In this document: positions 58,433-64,000 of the stretch, piece by piece
How positions within the stretch are numbered: position 1 is the stretch's first letter
Layout: the number at the start of each line of letters is the position of its first letter
DNA from: Onthophagus taurus
Taxonomy: Eukaryota; Arthropoda; Insecta; Coleoptera; Scarabaeidae
DNA: 64,000 bases
Reading direction: 5' to 3'
Assembly (NCBI RefSeq): GCF_036711975.1
Contig: NC_091966.1
Coordinates: 32,805,501-32,869,500, forward strand
The notes under the pieces: generated by a model
Databases searched by the model: none
What the model was told of the DNA's origin: nothing
The model's input: the letters and a program-made list of their open reading frames with translations, nothing else
Translations under genes and position numbers: made by a program

Positions 58433-58517
58433 TTAAGACATATTTGGGGTTTTTGGAGGAAGTTGCAATACATTTTGATTTTGACTGTTATTGGCGCCTA
58501 TCGAATCCGTTTCTTCG
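58433..58517 (-). CDS. Candidate terminal coding exon, unknown protein (partial)
   Basis: The minus strand has a strong acceptor (T-run, then AATTCCAG ending at 58518). One base completes a codon, followed by EETDSIGANNSQNQNVLQL, then PPKTPNMS and a stop at 58433, with AATAAA shortly after. The acceptor, open frame and polyadenylation signal together make a good terminal exon. The protein is not recognised. A 40-codon plus-strand frame overlaps but has no supporting signals. Confidence 0.42.
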
Positions 58518-58519
58518 CT

Positions 58520-61500
58520 GGAATTAAAAAAAAAATAAAAATGTAAATAAACCAAATTAAAATAATAAAAATTTTACAACATAATAAATGTCCGATCGAA
58601 TAGATTTATTTTTAAATAGAATTTTGCAAAATATTCTAATGTTTAAGAAGATCACCAGTGATAATGTCTTAACGTCTTAACACTTTTTGGCACTATGGCT
58701 GCAACATTAGTGGATAATGAACTTTGATTGGAACAATTTTTTGGCCTTTGTTAGGCCCGAATACATATCTTATGCTTGTATTATTTTTTAGAAAAATTAA
58801 GCTTATTCATCTCGTTTTGAACTTAATGGTAAGCCTTGGGTATGTTCGCATAGGACTTCCAGCACACATAAGCAGTAGTTATCAAGAGTAGATTGGTGGT
58901 ATCGTAAACATCCAGAATTTAAAAGACCTGAGAAAGCTTATCATAAAGAGAAGGCATTCATCGAAACAGCGAACCCAATTGAGGCGAAGATAAAAATTGA
59001 AGTCAGAAAAGACGCGTACTGATACTTAATACTCCCACATTTATGCCAAAACATGCCATCTTCAGAACTTTTTACTGTTTTGAAATAAATGTGATGACTC
59101 CTGTTAAATAGCAACTGGAAAACATATTTTTCTTTATAGAAGCGTATGAAGTAATAACTTTTGCGATCAACTTAACAGAACACCATTAAAATGGCGAAAT
59201 GCAGCAAAGCTACTGAGGAAGAAATCTAAGAAATATTGAGGACTGAGAAATTTGGAATACCTCTGCTCATATAATATTTTAATGTCAGTGTCATAAACTT
59301 TACAATTCTTCGCCACTTTCATTTTAACAAAATTGGGAATTGATCTCGATACTTCAAGGTGACCCTCTTCGTCTGTTCTAATTTTTTTAATTCTTACTTG
59401 TCACACTGCATATTAAAAAAAAGTATCTTTCATGGTCTTTTCAAATAGAGAATCTTTGGTCAAGGAAGACGAATCAACACTTAAGTTCATGCAATTTCTT
59501 AACATAAACGTTCATACCAATTTGAAGTTATAAATCTTAAAGGCTGGGTACTGCTTAGGTTATCATTTGATGATATATCTTTTCATAATAGCTTACTTTT
59601 CAACATATTTATATATTCATTTGCCAATAGTCCAAAAAATACCAATAACTCCAATATCTCAAAGTTCATGCCCATACCGCCTTAGATATTGTCTTAGATA
59701 CCTGAAAGTGAGATCGGGGTACCCAAGAGAACCAGATTTTAAGAGATCTAAAAGAAGACAGAAAGCGAGCCACTATGTGATGGTGAAACAACAAAAAAAG
59801 AGGAAGAAGAAAACTGTTAACGAAATTTCAAAACCAGGTTCAAGAAGAGCAGCACCTGATGAGATTCAGGAGAAAGAAACTAAACCTGCACTACGTGGTT
59901 GTGTTTTTATAAAAAGCTAAAAACGAGATATCGATTTGTATCATAAATATCTAGAAACAAGAAAAGAGATCTGGAAATAAAAAAAAAAGTTTGATTCGCA
60001 AAAAAATACCTCAAAGATACCTAAAATGAATGGAAAAGAAAGCACCGAGCGCTAGCCGATTACGATAAAGAGAGCAAAGTTAAGAATGAAAAGGAGCCAA
60101 AGCCCGAAATTGTACCAAAATCAAAAAAGGTTATTGAAAAAAGTTGATGAAGTCTAGGATGAGAAAAATCCCGTGTATCATAACGTGCTTGGTAAGTTAA
60201 GCAACCGGAAGTAAAGACGATCAAGACATCAGCGAGATGTAATAAGGACATATAAAAAGACTAAATAAAAATTAAAAACAAAGGATGTTTCCAGTGAGAA
60301 TGAAGGTCAATAACTGGAGACAGGCATAAAATCATGAAGTGGTGAAGTATAACACTATAAAAACCTTAAAGACGATTGGTTCTGAAAGACAAATTGAGAA
60401 ATTATCTCCTAAAACTGGTAAAAGTGTAAAGAATTATAGTTGCAGCCATAAATGTTATGGAACGAAAGTAATAGCTACAGATGATAGGTGGTGAAGAAAT
60501 GTTCGCAAAGAAGGAAGGTTAAAGTAACCAAAGAAAAATCCCAGCAAGGTAAAAGTCGCAAAAAGTAATACGACCAACACCAATATTACCCAAAAAAAAA
60601 ACATTCAAGATCAAATTCATCCTAAGAAAACCAACCATACTCAAAATCACCAAAAGAAATACATGCCCAGACTAAACCTGAAATAAAAATATGAGAGAAA
60701 TCTATTAGACAAGCTATTGAAGGAGATATCAAGAAAGCCGATCATAATAAATCAATAGAAAAACAGTAATCGTGATTGACATAAGAAAAGCTCGCCAGAT
60801 TTTATTGCGTTGAAGGATGATAAAGAACCCTAAGAAGAATTTTGCAACTGATACTGATAGTTCACCAAAACCAAAACTTAAAAAAAAAAGAATTCATCTA
60901 TACATGAATTCATTCTTTTTTGATCTCCTAAAATACTTGAATGTTATGTAAGTATAGTATAATTATAACAAACACAAAATTGTATTCGATCGGACACTAT
61001 AAATCAAATTAAACAAACAAAAATTAAATTAATTTGTGTATTAGGCTCAATAAGAGGTTTTTTCTCCGTTGTAGCATCTTGGCCGCGTACGACCTTGGCT
61101 GTAATTTATCCGGCTAAATAAGGATTCAATCGCGAAATGAAAGAATTTTAGTTTTTGTAAAAGTTTTAAAGACTGACTAACAATTTCATACAATCACGTG
61201 ATAAAAATTTTCAAGATCACAATAACGTGCAGTTAATGTGTTTCGTTGCATATTTCTGCAAATATCTGATTTTCTGTTCATATCTCATCAAAAGTCGTTA
61301 TAAAACTTGTGAAACATAAAATTGATCATATGTATTTATTGCGATCAATTTTTCAAGAGATATATCGTGCAAAATGAGTAGAGAAATGTATTGTGTAAGC
61401 TATAAATCAGCATCACATGAGAATTGTATGTATTTACTAAAAACGTTACTCCCTAAAACATATGGTATACATGCAGGTGATATATATTGTAAATTATTTA

Positions 61501-63290
61501 TTTTTAGAATCCTGGAATTTTCTGGAATTTTTCTATAAATCTTTGGCGATCATATATCATGGCTTATTATTGGCAAAAGTAAACTAAAAAGAATAAGTGA
61601 TAGTGCAACCACTGACTAAAGTTTACTGCCATATGTTGGTGACTATTTGCTAGTTAATTCCATTTCAAGACGACATGTAGACATAAAAGCCTAAATATGC
61701 CAGTACCGCGGGTACGAAACATAAAGTAACATTAGTTTTAGAACAATTTGCACATTTTTATATTAAGTGATTATTATGTTTATTCATTCTGCATAATAAG
61801 AAATGATCAAAATTACGACTAGTAGTTATAGGAATTTGGCAATTCTTGCATTCTTTTTGAGTCACATGCCAAATTTAAAAAAAGGGAAAACAAGTAACTC
61901 CAAAATCAGTCTCAACCTTGTTTATGAGTTGTTGTAACTCACCATTACGTTGGCTAAACTTTGATTTAAAATCTTTTCTCACTCCATTTCTCAATCTGAC
62001 ATAATCACACTCAAACATCAACCACAAAAATTTGTAGAGATATTTGTAGATTATAACAGACAGCAAGGATGAGGGTAATGATAATAAATTGGTTTTGGGT
62101 GACCAGAAAAAAAAATAGGTAGTTAGTCTTTAATAAACAGACTCCATGCAAGACTGACTTTAATCGACACGCTTTTTGTTTATTATGCATAAAGGGAAAA
62201 CTAGATTGTCAGAAACTGATCCAGATGTATAAAGCATGTATTTAGTGTTCTCAACCTCAAAATTTGCTATGTCAAAATTGTTTGTGATTTGTCAGCAAGC
62301 ATTTGATCACTAAATATAGTTGAAAGGTTTAATGAGTACAATTAGTGGAAATTGTTTACGAAAGACAACGCATGATTGAAAGCATTTCCAATAACTTGCT
62401 ATGTTATTTTCTAGGTGGTAATGAAATTTAAAAGGATCATGATTATATGAACTCATTGCGCTTTTTACAGAAAATTTTCTTCTCTATTGCTACTTTTGCA
62501 GGTATTGATTTGCTACGTACCTACATAATGAACAACTTATCACTGGATAATTGGAAAGAGTTACATCACACAATTATAAAAAGTTTTACCCAAATGGGTA
62601 TAATATGATTCGAACCATTAGTATAAAGTAAGCCTCACGTCAAACATCATTATTAAATTATGCCTTTATTCGCAAAAATTGTCACCGTAAAAAAAGACAT
62701 AAATAGTAATATATCTATGTATCATCAAGATGTGTGATTCTGAATATCTAATAGATAAGCAATAAAATTGATGACATAAAAGAAAGCATAAAATGAAATT
62801 TGTGGAAAAAAATTATGATTTTAGTAATCCCTAATTTGATATGATGCATGGAAAACGAGATATTTACAATAAAAAAAAGTAATCTTGAGTATTTGAGCTT
62901 CCAGACACGTGATTATGTAAAACTTTTAAGCCAATCTTTTGAACCAAAAAAAAATTTACCCAAAATTTCATTTCAAGGTTTCCCTTTCTTAGACTTTATC
63001 ACTGACTAAATTTCTTTAAACTACAAAAGAAAAACGCGGCTAAAGTATGCACAAACTCAAATGTCGTGTGCTAAGACGCGAAAGTTTTTTTGTTATCATA
63101 TATCATCCGGTTACATAAAAAATTAATTTGTAAGTAAAAGATGTAAAAGTTGTATAAAAAAATGTATAAAAATACAAAAAGTGATAATATACAACAGTGT
63201 AAAAATAGAAAGAGATATAGAAATACAGACAAAAATAAAAACCAAATATAATAAAGTAGAGAAGATAGTGAGATAAAGAGAGAGAGATAG
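58520..63290. other. Gene-poor stretch with A-rich decayed coding-like DNA
   Basis: At about 59650-60880 the plus strand is A-rich and in mixed frames gives long Lys/Glu-rich readings (KQQKKRKKKTVNE, ETTKKEEEE, KPEIVPKSKKVIEK) with many stops. This may be a decayed copy of a lysine-rich protein gene, but low complexity alone could produce it. A G+C-richer patch at 61060-61130 contains a minus-strand acceptor (AAATTACAG) and a short open reading. No other gene seen. Confidence 0.3.
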
Positions 63291-63305
63291 TGATGAGAGA
63301 CCCAC

Positions 63306-63417
63306 CGTGGTCAACGCTGCGAGTCCGGCCATGTCCACGAGACGGCGTTAAGGGGGTGGGCCGGGACTGGAGCCCTTTCAACCCCTCCATCGTCACGGCC
63401 TCTGCGATTGCGGCCAT
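63306..63417 (-). CDS. Candidate first coding exon, unknown protein (partial)
   Basis: The G+C-rich minus-strand reading MAAIAEAVTMEGLKGLQSRP continues with TPLTPSRGHGRTRSVDH to a donor CACG|GTGGGT at 63306/63305, phase 1. An ATG 9 bp upstream (MLIMAAI) could also serve. TPLTPSR and RTRSVD resemble phosphorylation-site-rich starts of cytoplasmic proteins. I cannot name it. Its phase would join the first frame of the exon at 51417 directly, but not those at 58517 or 45137. Confidence 0.35.
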
Positions 63418-63419
63418 TA

Positions 63420-64000
63420 TAAGCACCCTGATAGCCTGCTACCCTTAACGGCTGGCCCGAAGACTGTCTTGGAGCAACGGTCAGCGAACGGCACGAACGC
63501 AAAATACAAGGCAACATCGTCAAAACGATACTTTTTTTTAAATAAAAAGGGTTCTGATTCTCTCGAGAGATTCACTTCCGGTAACGTCCGAAACTATTTT
63601 ATCACTAAAGTCATCGTCTCAAAAGTAAATTTCCATAAAAATGTAATTATCATATAAAGATATACAAAAGAAATTAATTTATCACGTCACACGATTTAAA
63701 AGGTATAAAATCACTGGTCCTGTACAGTTCGCGAAAACAGTTTTTTTTTTCATTTCCCGTCCTAATGGATCAGCACTTCTCAACCTCTTGAGGACGCGGA
63801 AACTCAAAAAAATAAATCAACAAAAAAAGAAACCAACTACATACAGTATTTATGGTATATTACCATAACACGGTTTTGCACACTGATACAAGTGAAAGAG
63901 CGCTTTTATCGTCGGATGGTCGGTCAAAGGAGACAACAACAGCTATTATATAATAGATCGTGTGTGTGTTTCTTCTAACTCTTGCGGACCCAAGGTTGAG
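63420..64000. other. Flank of the candidate first exon to the window end
   Basis: The first 60 bp stay G+C-rich. The rest is AT-rich with a short GTGTGTGTGT run at 63960. No gene could be supported. Confidence 0.35.

Noticed and set aside
58424..58546. 40-codon plus-strand frame with a hydrophobic stretch
   Set aside because: It overlaps a minus-strand exon candidate that has an acceptor and polyadenylation signal; the plus frame has neither.
1..64000. CRISPR arrays, tRNA or rRNA genes, bacterial operons
   Set aside because: No spaced direct-repeat array, no tRNA-like A/B boxes or cloverleaf, and no rRNA signature found by eye.

Overview
The window looks like AT-rich nuclear DNA from an insect. 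The signs are very short GT-AG introns (51-66 bp in three adjacent genes), an i-type (destabilase-like) lysozyme, and many mariner, hAT, piggyBac, Harbinger-like and non-LTR elements. A beetle is plausible, but that is inference. There is no bacterial, organellar or viral gene organisation. Most of the 64 kb is non-coding and repeat-derived, and most open frames are transposon remnants or chance frames.

Single-copy genes. A compact island at 24.75-27.71 kb holds three genes. THOC3 (THO/TREX mRNA export WD40 protein, minus) and a small SWSAP1-like RecA-fold gene (plus) start head to head 142 bp apart. The SWSAP1-like gene and MED27 (Mediator subunit, minus) end tail to tail with 22 bp between stop codons. 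At 32.76-33.74 kb lies a three-exon secreted i-type lysozyme whose usual catalytic glutamate is missing; its promoter has a TATA box and GATA/kappaB-like sites. At 2.66-2.80 kb (minus) is one exon of a class A GPCR carrying TM1, with the rest outside the window. Weaker single-exon candidates are a first exon at 19.11 kb (plus), a first exon at 63.3-63.4 kb (minus), and terminal exons on the minus strand at 58.5, 51.4 and 45.1 kb, possibly 3' ends of one long gene.

Mobile DNA. In order: a piggyBac-type transposase remnant (1-960); a small 14-bp-TSD retro-insert (2.98-3.28 kb); an RTE-like LINE remnant (4.1-5.35 kb); a mariner element with 129-bp TIRs (5.7-7.3 kb) carrying a nested 127-bp retro-insert; LINE remnants at 10.8 and 14.1 kb; a 466-bp TA-flanked MITE (16.2 kb); a DDE transposase remnant (20.9-21.7 kb); a three-layer nest of hAT, LINE and Harbinger-like MITE (21.8-23.85 kb); a hAT with perfect 8-bp TSDs and another hAT derivative inside it (28.0-29.6 kb); RNase-H-bearing LINE remnants facing each other with a second copy of the same hAT (30.2-32.1 kb); a LINE 3' end (36 kb); a TSD-flanked giant palindrome (37.15-37.68 kb); a duplicated 1-kb repeat (42.5 and 45.6 kb); LINE and possible Helitron remnants (49-55 kb).

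The most unusual signal is a short structured motif, CTGAAGA + spacer base + hairpin + GAAAC(nn)GTH. It recurs in at least five unrelated-looking insertions (3.2, 6.05, 34.4, 37.3/37.6 and 53.8 kb) and resembles a minimal hammerhead-ribozyme core of the type known from Penelope-like retroelements.
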